Part shown: one piece after another, positions 32,200 to 40,454 of the stretch | Layout of the letters: each line of letters starts with the position of its first letter | Numbering within the stretch: position 1 is the stretch's first letter | DNA from: an archaeon | Lineage (GTDB): Archaea; Thermoproteota; Nitrososphaeria; Nitrososphaerales; Gagatemarchaeaceae | NCBI GenBank assembly: GCA_021819035.1 | Contig: JAKASL010000001.1 | Span: 62,001 to 126,000 of the forward strand | Direction: 5' to 3' | DNA: 64,000 nt | Translations under genes and position numbers: made by a program | The notes under the pieces: model-generated | The model's database searches: none | Told to the model about the DNA's origin: nothing | Seen by the model: the letters and a program-made list of their open reading frames with translations, nothing else

Positions 32200-33330
32200 T
32201 CAGCCCCGAAGTTCTCTCAAGACTTGCCCGTATCTGTACCAGGCGCTCTTGGGGCCATTCTTCTCGTCGACGAGCCCGAAATGGTTTTCCTGAGGAGGGA
32301 ATGACCTCCAGGAGGTGTCAAGGTATCGCCATATCCCGATACCTGTCGCCTCATCCAGGGAGTATGCTTCCTTCACCGCCTGGGCTAAGTAGGCCGCTTG
32401 GTTCTCCTGGCTGTATCCTAAAATGGAGGGCCCGCTGGGGTATCCTGTCTCTGCTATCAGTACTGGTTTGCCAGTCGCCTTCGAGACGTCTTTCGACCTC
32501 CTCACCACCGAGGCATCAACTGGCTCTGCCGACTTATAATTCGGATAGAAGTCCAAGCCGAGCACGTCACAGAATCTCACATACTCGGCAGCATCCAACT
32601 GGCTCTCGTCAGCTTCGAGGTTCACCATCGTGGTGGCGCCCTGGTCTTCCTCGTGGACAGCGCCGTTCAGAGTCCTTAGGAGCGCGTCTCTGAACCTCCT
32701 GCCCTCCAACCAGGATGCTCCAGAGCGCCATCCCCCTGCCTCGTGCATCTTCCACCAGTTCGGTTCGTTCTCCAACTGCCAAGACCCAACGTCCGTATTG
32801 TAGTGCCTCACCAGCAGCCTGACATGGATGTATGCCCTCTCCAGGTATTCGTCCGTCCCAATGTCAGGGGTCAACCCGGACGGGAGCATTCTGTTGTAGC
32901 CGCAGGCGAGGACAGGGAGGATGGATATCCCCTGCTCCTTCAGGGCCCTCACAAGGCCGTCCATCGGCCACCTCTCATACCCATTATCCAAGACTGAACT
33001 CAAATCCTCGACAGGGAGTGGACGTGGTTCGAAGTACCTCCAGGGGAACCAACATCTGACGAAATCCACCCCGATCGACTTCAAGCTATCCGCGAGGGAG
33101 AGAGACGCCCTGTCTGCCTCGTCCTCGGGGATGGGCTGCTGACGCAGTGCGATGGTCGCCTCTTCCGCCCTCTCAAAGCTCCCCCTGTCTCTCAGGCTCA
33201 GGGAGAGCAGGTGTGGGAATATGATCGACTTCGGCTCCTGTGTACCGGCATACCTCCAGGGGTCGTCCAGGTTTATCCCGAAAGAGAACCTCTGGTCAAG
33301 GTTCACGGCGGCGGGTGAGGGGCCTTCCAC
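32200..33330 (-). CDS. Clan GH-A glycoside hydrolase-like protein
   Basis: 376 aa (beta/alpha)8-barrel protein. WQLENEPNWW near residue 180 matches the N-E-P motif carrying the acid/base Glu. VLIAETGYPSG near 300 carries the likely nucleophile Glu. No signal peptide is seen, so it is probably cytoplasmic. The start is GTG (GTG GAA GGC CCC). The exact family (GH5, GH39 or GH42-like) and sugar are not resolved. It precedes, on the opposite strand, the sugar-acid pathway genes, which fits release of a monosaccharide. Confidence 0.78.
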   Translation of the reverse strand: MEGPSPAAVNLDQRFSFGINLDDPWRYAGTQEPKSIIFPHLLSLSLRDRGSFERAEEATIALRQQPIPEDEADRASLSLADSLKSIGVDFVRCWFPWRYFEPRPLPVEDLSSVLDNGYERWPMDGLVRALKEQGISILPVLACGYNRMLPSGLTPDIGTDEYLERAYIHVRLLVRHYNTDVGSWQLENEPNWWKMHEAGGWRSGASWLEGRRFRDALLRTLNGAVHEEDQGATTMVNLEADESQLDAAEYVRFCDVLGLDFYPNYKSAEPVDASVVRRSKDVSKATGKPVLIAETGYPSGPSILGYSQENQAAYLAQAVKEAYSLDEATGIGIWRYLDTSWRSFPPQENHFGLVDEKNGPKSAWYRYGQVLRELRG

Positions 33331-33506
33331 TTACGGATTTCCGCTGACGTGCCATGTGGGGATGATTCTCCATTGTCGACACGATGTCGCTAATTTGAAT
33401 GGTGCACCACGCCGACTCAACTTGCGAAGTTTAGACGACACGGGCGATGCCCACACGCAGTGCGCCGTCGAAAAGGCGTATTACACATAGGCCCAGCGGT
33501 GCAACC

Positions 33507-34181
33507 ATGGGTATCCCTATCAGAGCCGGAACGGCCGTCGACCTCACCCACACAATCAAGAACGGGATGACCGTCTACGTGGGCGACGCCGTCCCACGGG
33601 TGGCGAAGTTCAAGACACTAGCGAAGGACGGAGTGAATCTTTCGGTCATCACGCTGGGGTCGCACACCGGGACGCACGTGGACGCCCCAGCCCATTTCGT
33701 CAGAGGAGGGAGGCCATTGGACGACCTCGCGGTGGAGACATTCATCGGAGAGGCCGCCGTGCTCGACCTCTCCGGCGTGAAGGCAGGATCGGCCATTCGC
33801 GCTTCGCACCTCGAAGCGCATGAGGACGAGGTGAAGAAGGGGGATATAGTCCTCATCAACACCGGCTTCGCGAAGAGGTGGAACGACCCACGCGCGAGAA
33901 GAATGTACACCTACCTGGGCGGCGACGCCGCTGAGTGGTTCGTACGGAAGAAAGTCAAGGCGGTGGGAATCGACTATCTCTCCGTAGAAGAGTTCGGCGC
34001 GCGCGCGCCAGTCGCACACGTCACCCTCCTCTCCCATGGCATACCGATCATCGAGTCCCTGAACGAGAACATAGGCACCCTCGGACGGCGGGTCTTCTTC
34101 GTCTGCCTCCCGATAAAGGTGGGAGGATGCGACGGAGCACCCGCCCGGGCCATGGCCTATCCACTGGAGGATGAGCGTTGA
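33507..34181 (+). CDS. Cyclase-family metal-dependent hydrolase (kynurenine formamidase-like fold)
   Basis: 224 aa. The metal-binding signature of the family is SHTGTHVDAPAHF (residues about 49-61). Other conserved parts are VGIDYLSVEEFGA and IPIIESLNENI. Members hydrolyse cyclic or acyl amides and related rings (arylformamidase, isatin hydrolase). No tryptophan-degradation gene is nearby. Instead it overlaps a KDG-type aldolase by 4 bp, followed by a sugar-acid dehydratase, so a role as sugar lactonase is a reasonable but untested idea. I use the ATG at 33507 rather than the longer frame from 33447. Confidence 0.82.
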   Translation: MGIPIRAGTAVDLTHTIKNGMTVYVGDAVPRVAKFKTLAKDGVNLSVITLGSHTGTHVDAPAHFVRGGRPLDDLAVETFIGEAAVLDLSGVKAGSAIRASHLEAHEDEVKKGDIVLINTGFAKRWNDPRARRMYTYLGGDAAEWFVRKKVKAVGIDYLSVEEFGARAPVAHVTLLSHGIPIIESLNENIGTLGRRVFFVCLPIKVGGCDGAPARAMAYPLEDER

Positions 34182-35101
34182 CACTGGGCCTCCGTGGCAT
34201 AGTCTCTCCGATGCCTACACCGTTCGACGGGGACGGGAACGTCGATGAGAAGAGGCTGGCGGAGCTCACAGACTTCCTCATCCAGAAGGGCATAGACGGG
34301 CTCTTCCCCCTTGGGACGACAGGTGAGTTCGCTTTCCTGGATAAGGGCGAGCGGAAACGAGTGCTTGAAGTCGTCGTCGACAGGGCGAACTCGAAGGTCC
34401 CGGTCCTGGCAGGTGTCGCTGATCCTTCTCCCAAGAACGTCATCGCATTCGCAAAAGACGCAGAAGACGCCGGAGTTGACGCGGTCGTGGCCACGCCTCC
34501 ATACTACTACCGCGTGAGCGAGGAGGGGTTGTATCTGCACTTCAAGGCGATTCACGAGGGGGTCAACCTCCCACTCATCTTGTACAACATCCCGGAGTGG
34601 ACCCACAACTACGTCCCGCCTTCCATAGTCTCTCGCCTGGCCGAGGAGGGGGCTATTATCGCGGTGAAGTACACCGAATACAACATGCTCAACCTGACCG
34701 AATTCATAGAATCGGTCGGACGCAAGATAGCCGTGTTGACCGGCTCCGATGCGATGGCCTTCGCGTGCCTGGAGGCTGGAGGCGCCGGCGCGGTCATAAG
34801 CGTGTCCAACGTCGCTCCGAGGCTCGCAGCGAGCATCTTCGACCTGGTAGAGGCTTCGAAGTTCAAGGAGGCCCTGTCAGTCCAGAAGTCTCTGCTACCT
34901 GCCATACAAGCTGTGGGGATGGGCTACTTCCCAGCGGGGCTAAAGGAGGCTATGAAAGTCGCAGGTTTCCCAGTGGGTGACGTGAGGAAGCCACAGACTC
35001 CTCTCTCCACTGAAGAGAAAGAGGAGGTCGCCAGGTTGATGGGGAGGGCGAGGTTGAAATATGCGAGGCCGTTAAAGCACGCCAGACGGAGCGCCAGATG
35101 A
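34178..35101 (+). CDS. DapA-family class I aldolase, probable 2-keto-3-deoxygluconate aldolase
   Basis: 307 aa TIM-barrel Schiff-base enzyme. The GLFPLGTTGEF motif is at residues 41-51, the catalytic Tyr in LYNIPE near 136, and the Schiff-base Lys164 in IIAVKYTEYN. The start is TTG, overlapping the upstream stop (TTGA). The family includes dihydrodipicolinate synthase and KDG aldolase. Context (sugar-acid dehydratase, aldehyde dehydrogenase, glycerate kinase, glucose dehydrogenase) favours cleavage of 2-keto-3-deoxygluconate to pyruvate and glyceraldehyde. Confidence 0.85.
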   Translation: MTLGLRGIVSPMPTPFDGDGNVDEKRLAELTDFLIQKGIDGLFPLGTTGEFAFLDKGERKRVLEVVVDRANSKVPVLAGVADPSPKNVIAFAKDAEDAGVDAVVATPPYYYRVSEEGLYLHFKAIHEGVNLPLILYNIPEWTHNYVPPSIVSRLAEEGAIIAVKYTEYNMLNLTEFIESVGRKIAVLTGSDAMAFACLEAGGAGAVISVSNVAPRLAASIFDLVEASKFKEALSVQKSLLPAIQAVGMGYFPAGLKEAMKVAGFPVGDVRKPQTPLSTEEKEEVARLMGRARLKYARPLKHARRSAR

Positions 35102-36282
35102 AAATCTCAAGTTTCGACATATTCACCCTCGGCGAACCGGCTAAAGCTGGGGGCGCCACCTGGGCCGGGATATCCATCATCCTAAAGCTCACTACCTCGA
35201 ACGGGCTCGTCGGGTATGGGGAGGCAGTCCCGACCCTCAGAGTGAGGCCAGTTGTGGAGTCGCTGCGCGAGGTGGGGCGTCTGTACAAGGGCAGGGACCC
35301 GGCTGACCTCGAGCTCAACCAGCACGAATGGCACAAACATGACTTCTATCTCCCGGTCTCCTTCGAGTCGACCACGGCTCTCAGCGCCTTCGATATCGCC
35401 TGCTGGGATATCCTCGGGAAGCACCACGGTGTGCCGGTTCACAGGCTCCTGGGTGGCGCATTCAGGGAATCAGTGAGGATGTATTCCAACGGCTGGTATT
35501 CTGACTGCGTGACCCCAGAGCAATTCGCAAGCCGCGCGAAGAGATACGCAGCCATGGGTTACACAGGATTGAAATTCGACCCATTCGGGAGATACTATGA
35601 CTGGATTGATTCGTCAGGGCTCGAGCTAGCCTACGAAAGAGTGAAGGCAGTGAAGGACGCGACCGGGGGAAAGGTCGACCTCCTCATCGAGCATCACGGC
35701 AGGTTCAACCCCAACTCAGCGATCATGGCTGCAAGGAAACTAGAGCCGCTCGACCCTCTCTTCGCCGAAGAGCCAATACACCCAGACAACGTGGAAGGGC
35801 TCAGGAAGTACAGGTCGTCCACCAAGATCCGCGTCGCACTCGGAGAGAGGATTCTGACCAAGGAGCACGCCGCCTATGTCTGTTCAAACCATCTGACCGA
35901 CTTCCTGCAGGCTGACATCACCAACATAGGTGGAATCACCCAGGCGAAGAAGGTGAGCGTCATAGCAGAGGCCTACGGGGTGGAGATGGCCTTCCACAAC
36001 GCCTTCGGTCCCATACAGAACGCGGCTACCCTCCAGGTGGATGCCACGATACCCAACTTCCTCATCCAGGAGTCGTTCTACGACGTCTTCCCAGAATGGA
36101 AGAGGAAACTAGTGAAAGGCGGGAATCCTGTACTGAAAGGATACTCCAGGGTGCCGGACAAGCCTGGTCTCGGGGTGGAGGTCGACGAGCGCATATTGAA
36201 GGAGCACGCCTTCGACGGCCAAGAGTCCTTCGATCCAGACGAGCCTGTCTGGGTAGTGAAGAACACCTGGAAGAAGTCCTAG
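35098..36282 (+). CDS. Enolase-superfamily sugar-acid dehydratase, probable gluconate/galactonate dehydratase
   Basis: 394 aa. The N-terminal capping domain includes FDIACWDILGKHHGVPV. The barrel bears metal ligands in LLIEHHGRFN, PLFAEEPIHPDN and ALGERI, and the catalytic His is in MAFHNAFGP. This is the pattern of mandelate racemase-like acid-sugar dehydratases, which convert gluconate to 2-keto-3-deoxygluconate. Its ATGA overlap with the aldolase couples the two consecutive steps. The stereochemistry of the substrate cannot be read from sequence. Confidence 0.87.
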   Translation: MKISSFDIFTLGEPAKAGGATWAGISIILKLTTSNGLVGYGEAVPTLRVRPVVESLREVGRLYKGRDPADLELNQHEWHKHDFYLPVSFESTTALSAFDIACWDILGKHHGVPVHRLLGGAFRESVRMYSNGWYSDCVTPEQFASRAKRYAAMGYTGLKFDPFGRYYDWIDSSGLELAYERVKAVKDATGGKVDLLIEHHGRFNPNSAIMAARKLEPLDPLFAEEPIHPDNVEGLRKYRSSTKIRVALGERILTKEHAAYVCSNHLTDFLQADITNIGGITQAKKVSVIAEAYGVEMAFHNAFGPIQNAATLQVDATIPNFLIQESFYDVFPEWKRKLVKGGNPVLKGYSRVPDKPGLGVEVDERILKEHAFDGQESFDPDEPVWVVKNTWKKS

Positions 36283-37640
36283 AGGGTGCCGCGTATCGCT
36301 ATCATGACATCATTGACGTTGGTCCCGGTAGGGCCGGTCATGATGAGGTCGCCGAGAGCCTTAAAGAACGTGTTCGAGTCGTTGTCGTCTAGGTACCGCT
36401 GAGAGTCGAGCCCCATCGCCAGAGCCCTCTCGACCGTCGTGGAATCTGCGTATGCTCCGGCCGCAGCCGTTGACCCATCGATTCCGTCTGTTCCGAAAGA
36501 CACCACCGCAGTTTCGCGCGCGTGTTTAAGGCCGACGGCAGCGGCAAGGGCCAGTTCTTGGTTCCTCCCTCCGATTCCATCCCCTCTGACCGTGACAGTC
36601 GTCTCGCCTCCCCAGACCACCGCGATGCGCCTCCCTGGAGTAGACATCGCCTTACGAACCAATCGCGCGCCAACATCCTTGGCCTCACCGGCGACCCCTC
36701 CAGCCGCTCGAACCTTGTATCCCAGGCGTTGCAGGGAGTCCTTGGCAGCCGCGGTGGCGGTGGCATTGGTGCCTATCAGGGCATTCGTGACCCTATCGAA
36801 CGCAGGGTCGCCTGGCTTTGGCGTCTCCCTGACTCGTCCCTGGGTGCCTGAAGCGATAACCTCCCTGACAGACGATGGAATCTTTCCCCATACTCCCCTG
36901 GCCCTAAGGACTCCTTCCGCTTCCGCGAAGGTGGTCGGATCCGCCACAGTGGGGCCAGACGCCACCGAACTCAGGTCGTCTCCTACGACATCAGAGATTA
37001 TCAGGCCAAGGACCTGGGCCCCCCCCGCCTTCTCGACCAGGCGGCCACCCGCTATCTGAGACAGATGCTTCCTCACGCAGTTCATCTCTCTTATCTCCGC
37101 GCCGGACTTCAAGAGGAGGTTAGTGGTGATATCAAGCTCTTCAACGGTCAAACCTTCAAGCGGCGCCGGCATCAGCGCTGACCCTCCACCGGACAGCAGG
37201 GCAATCACCAAGTCGTCTTCCGATACCCCCCTCAGCGCGCCAAGCATTTGCCTGACCCCCTTCACCCCCTTCTTAGAGGGGAGCGGATGGGTCGAAGCCA
37301 CGAACCTTATCTTCTCCAGCTTCGGGAGAAACGTCTGATAGTCTGGGACAACCACGACCCCTCGGTCAAGCTTCCGTCCAAGCAGATGTTCAAGCTCGAC
37401 GGCCATAAGCCCTGATGCCTTCCCTCCTCCCACGACCACAATCTTGCGGAGGTCCGCCAGTCGACGGGCGACGCCATTCACCTCAAGTTCTCCCTCATGT
37501 ACCATGACGGCCCTCCTCACGAGCAGGGCCGGGTCTGCAGCCTCTAGAGCGGCTTTGACAGCCAAGAGGGCGTCCCTTCTGATTCCCTTTGACTTCTCGA
37601 TGGCTGCCTCCAAATCTCCAGTGGCCACAAACCATGGCAT
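36279..37640 (-). CDS. Glycerate 2-kinase (MOFRL/GCK family)
   Basis: 453 aa. Nucleotide and substrate motifs are VVGGGKASGLMAVELE, ALLSGGGSALMPAP and the C-terminal MOFRL-type segment FGTDGIDGSTAAAGAYAD. It phosphorylates D-glycerate to 2-phosphoglycerate, the exit of the non-phosphorylative Entner-Doudoroff pathway into lower glycolysis. It converges with the dehydratase gene with a 4 bp overlap and is divergent from the aldehyde dehydrogenase, sharing a central AT element at 37671-37679. Confidence 0.93.
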   Translation of the reverse strand: MPWFVATGDLEAAIEKSKGIRRDALLAVKAALEAADPALLVRRAVMVHEGELEVNGVARRLADLRKIVVVGGGKASGLMAVELEHLLGRKLDRGVVVVPDYQTFLPKLEKIRFVASTHPLPSKKGVKGVRQMLGALRGVSEDDLVIALLSGGGSALMPAPLEGLTVEELDITTNLLLKSGAEIREMNCVRKHLSQIAGGRLVEKAGGAQVLGLIISDVVGDDLSSVASGPTVADPTTFAEAEGVLRARGVWGKIPSSVREVIASGTQGRVRETPKPGDPAFDRVTNALIGTNATATAAAKDSLQRLGYKVRAAGGVAGEAKDVGARLVRKAMSTPGRRIAVVWGGETTVTVRGDGIGGRNQELALAAAVGLKHARETAVVSFGTDGIDGSTAAAGAYADSTTVERALAMGLDSQRYLDDNDSNTFFKALGDLIMTGPTGTNVNDVMIAIRGTL

Positions 37641-37670
37641 CGCACCCCAACATGTAAATACGATGCCCGG

Positions 37671-37679
37671 TCAATTATC
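37671..37679. promoter_or_regulatory. Shared TATA element between glycerate kinase and aldehyde dehydrogenase
   Basis: TCAATTATC is centred about 30 bp from the ATG at 37705 and about 35 bp from the ATG at 37640. One symmetric element could therefore serve both members of the pathway pair. A second AT-rich stretch, GTAAATAC, lies at 37653-37660. Confidence 0.45.
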
Positions 37680-37704
37680 CTTGAGTTTGACTCTCGTAGC
37701 CGAG

Positions 37705-39165
37705 ATGATGTACATCGATGGCGAGTGGGTACGCGGCTCGCGCGAAGAGACGATTGACGTGGTCAATCCGGCGACGGAGCAGGTCTTCGCCACTGTCCCC
37801 CGAGGATCTAGGGAGGACGCCAAACGGGCCTTGGATTCGGCCGCTGAAGCGCAGAGGGGGTGGGAAAGACTAGCTCCTCTCGAGCGAGCGTCTTACCTGA
37901 AGACCATTGCTCGGCTCATCAGGGAAAACAGCGAGGACCTCGCAAAGGTGCTCACATCGGAGCAGGGCAAGCCCCTCTTCGAGGCGAGGCTCGAGGTAGA
38001 AGGCTCAGCAGAGCACTTCGAATACTACGCGGAGTTCGCACGCAGGATTGAGGGGGACATCCTCCCCAGCGACAATCCGAGGCAGACAGTCATGATACTC
38101 AGGCTCCCGATAGGCGTAGTGGCCGCGATCACGCCGTGGAACTTCCCGTCGGCCATGGTGGCGAGGAAGCTGGCACCTGCGCTCATCACGGGCAACGCTG
38201 TCGTGGTAAAGCCATCGAGCAACACCCCGCTCAGCGCCGTCGAAATAGTCAAGATCGCGCAGCGAGCCGGAGTACCAAAGGGGGTCGTAAACCTAGTGAC
38301 CGGGGACGGGTCAGAAGCAGGAGATGAGCTCTGCGGGAACAAGAAGACAGGTCTAGTGACCATGACCGGGAGCACGGACGCAGGGAGGAAGATAATGCAG
38401 CGGGCATCGGCGCAGATCGGAAAGCTCATCCTCGAGCTCGGCGGGAAAGCCCCCCTGATTGTATGGCGGGACGCAGACCTGGAGTGGGCGTTGAAGTGCG
38501 CATTATGGGCAAGGTATTGGAACTGCGGTCAGACCTGCATAAGTGCAGAGAGGATGTATCTCGACAGAGAGGTCAAGGAGAAATTCATGTCGAAGTTCGT
38601 CGAGATGTCGAGGATGCTCAGGATAGGCGACCCCGTATCCCCCGGGACGGACCTCGGCCCGATGGTGAGCGCCCGTGAGCGGGAGACCAGCGAGAAGTTC
38701 ATCGACCTCGCTCGAGACGTAGGGTCGACTCTAGTACTCGGAGGGGCGCGCCCTCCTTCGATGCCCAAGGGATGGTATCTCGAGCCGACCATAATCGATG
38801 ACGTCGACCAGAGCTCGCCACTCGTGCAGAAAGAAATCTTCGGACCGGTCGTACCGGTGCTGGAGGTGGAGTCGTTCGACCGTGCCGTCGAAATGGCCAA
38901 CGACTCCGACTACGGCCTGGCCTCCTATGTCTTCACCAAAGACAACCGCAATGTCATGAAGGCGATGCACGAAATCAAGTTTGGTGAGACGTACTTCAAC
39001 CAGGTGGGGCCCGAGCAACTCCAGGGGGCTCATACAGGCTTCAGGATGTCCGGACTCGGAGCGGAAGGCTCAAGGCACGGCCTCGACCTCTACACCCAAC
39101 TGAAAACTTGCTACATTGACTGGAGCGACAATCCTTCCCTCCCGTACTTGTTTCCCTACAGCTGA
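37705..39165 (+). CDS. NAD(P)-dependent aldehyde dehydrogenase, probable glyceraldehyde dehydrogenase
   Basis: 486 aa. Motifs are TPWNFPSAMVARKLAPAL, LELGGKAP with the catalytic Glu, and YWNCGQTCISAERM with the catalytic Cys. The family includes succinate-semialdehyde, lactaldehyde and glyceraldehyde dehydrogenases. Next to a KDG-type aldolase and glycerate kinase, oxidation of D-glyceraldehyde to glycerate is the most economical role. I use the ATG at 37705 (MMYIDGEW...) because the longer frame from 37444 runs antisense through the kinase and the TATA element is just upstream. It ends 6 bp before the glucose dehydrogenase gene. Confidence 0.88.
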   Translation: MMYIDGEWVRGSREETIDVVNPATEQVFATVPRGSREDAKRALDSAAEAQRGWERLAPLERASYLKTIARLIRENSEDLAKVLTSEQGKPLFEARLEVEGSAEHFEYYAEFARRIEGDILPSDNPRQTVMILRLPIGVVAAITPWNFPSAMVARKLAPALITGNAVVVKPSSNTPLSAVEIVKIAQRAGVPKGVVNLVTGDGSEAGDELCGNKKTGLVTMTGSTDAGRKIMQRASAQIGKLILELGGKAPLIVWRDADLEWALKCALWARYWNCGQTCISAERMYLDREVKEKFMSKFVEMSRMLRIGDPVSPGTDLGPMVSARERETSEKFIDLARDVGSTLVLGGARPPSMPKGWYLEPTIIDDVDQSSPLVQKEIFGPVVPVLEVESFDRAVEMANDSDYGLASYVFTKDNRNVMKAMHEIKFGETYFNQVGPEQLQGAHTGFRMSGLGAEGSRHGLDLYTQLKTCYIDWSDNPSLPYLFPYS

Positions 39166-39171
39166 GCTGCT

Positions 39172-40242
39172 ATGAAAGCTGTAACTGTCACGCCAGGGAC
39201 TGTGGGCTCTGTTTCGCTGAAAGAGGTTCCGGTTCCTGCCCCGAAATTTCGGCAGCTTCTCCTCAGGGTCCTGAAGGTTGGAATCTGTGGCACCGACATG
39301 GACATCGTGAACGGGTTCTACGGGGAAGCCCCAGCGGGGTCCCCATATCTGATCCTTGGTCACGAATCCCTGTCCAGAGTAGAGGGCATCGGCCCGGGCT
39401 GCAGGGGTTTCAAGAAAGGGGACCTGGTGGTCCCCACGGTACGGAGGGGTTGCCCTGAGAACTGTCTTAATTGCAGAAGCGGGGAGTCTGACATGTGCCT
39501 CACAGGGCACTACAAGGAGCATGGGATAAAGGGCCTCCATGGGTTCGCAAGCGAGTTGACAGTCAGCGACTCACGGTTCGTCGTCAAGCTCCCTGAACCC
39601 CTATCGGAGGTGGGTGTTCTCCTCGAACCGCTTACAATAGTGGAGAAAGGAATCGAACAGGCCTTCCATATCCAGAATGCGCGGATGAAGTGGAAGCCGA
39701 GTACAGCGCTGGTACTAGGGTCTGGGCCAGTCGGACTCCTCGCTACTGCGCTCCTACGGCAGATGGGGCTGGCTGTGACCACCGTCGCCAGGAAGCCCGC
39801 AGACACCCGAAAGGCAAGGTTGGCCTCTTCTACCGGTGCTGTTTACGTCGATGTCCAGGACAGGCCGTTGTCGTCCATGGAAGACAAGTTCGACCTGGTC
39901 TTCGAAGCGACTGGCTCGACATCGGTGGCGCTGGAGGCGCAGAATCTCTGCAGCACCAATGGAGTGGTCTCATTCGTAGGGATTTACAAGTCGCACGCAG
40001 AAACGGAAGATGCAGGGAAGGTGTTCACCAATCTGGTGCTGGGGAACCGCGTCTACTTCGGGTCTGTCAACGCCAACATCTCATACTTCCGCAAGGGGGC
40101 ATCTGACTTGGTCAAGATCAGGAGGAAATGGAATGGTTTCCTCGAAGGGATCCTGACCAACCATGTACCTCTGACGAAGGCGGGGTCAGCTTACGTCCCC
40201 AAGGGAGAAGACGATGTCAAAACCGTCTTGGAAATGGAATGA
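39172..40242 (+). CDS. gdh: Glucose 1-dehydrogenase (zinc-dependent, MDR family)
   Basis: 356 aa. The catalytic zinc region has Cys39 in GICGTD and His64-Glu65 in GHES. A structural zinc site is C94, C98, C101 and C109. The Rossmann motif is GSGPVGLLA near 183. IVNG after the catalytic Cys and the overall layout match archaeal glucose dehydrogenases such as that of Sulfolobus. It oxidises glucose to gluconolactone, the first step of the Entner-Doudoroff branch whose later enzymes are encoded just upstream. Confidence 0.9.
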   Translation: MKAVTVTPGTVGSVSLKEVPVPAPKFRQLLLRVLKVGICGTDMDIVNGFYGEAPAGSPYLILGHESLSRVEGIGPGCRGFKKGDLVVPTVRRGCPENCLNCRSGESDMCLTGHYKEHGIKGLHGFASELTVSDSRFVVKLPEPLSEVGVLLEPLTIVEKGIEQAFHIQNARMKWKPSTALVLGSGPVGLLATALLRQMGLAVTTVARKPADTRKARLASSTGAVYVDVQDRPLSSMEDKFDLVFEATGSTSVALEAQNLCSTNGVVSFVGIYKSHAETEDAGKVFTNLVLGNRVYFGSVNANISYFRKGASDLVKIRRKWNGFLEGILTNHVPLTKAGSAYVPKGEDDVKTVLEME

Positions 40243-40454
40243 CTCTCAAGGTCGCGCTTCCGATGCTGGCAGCGCACGCGCGATTCCTGAACCGTGGGTC
40301 GTGAAACGTAAATACCGGTCCGCGGCGCTACATCGAGACCGCCTGTGCTTGCATCAAAATACCTGTCGGAGACGCTGTTTGTCGTCAAGAAGCAGCGCCG
40401 GATGTAGTCGATTCGCCAATATGACCATCATCTGCTGGTCCGTCAGAGTTCACC

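Noticed and set aside
37444-37704. N-terminal extension of the aldehyde dehydrogenase frame
   Set aside because: The extension is Ser/Arg-rich and runs antisense through the glycerate kinase gene. The family start (MYIDGEW) and the TATA element agree on 37705.
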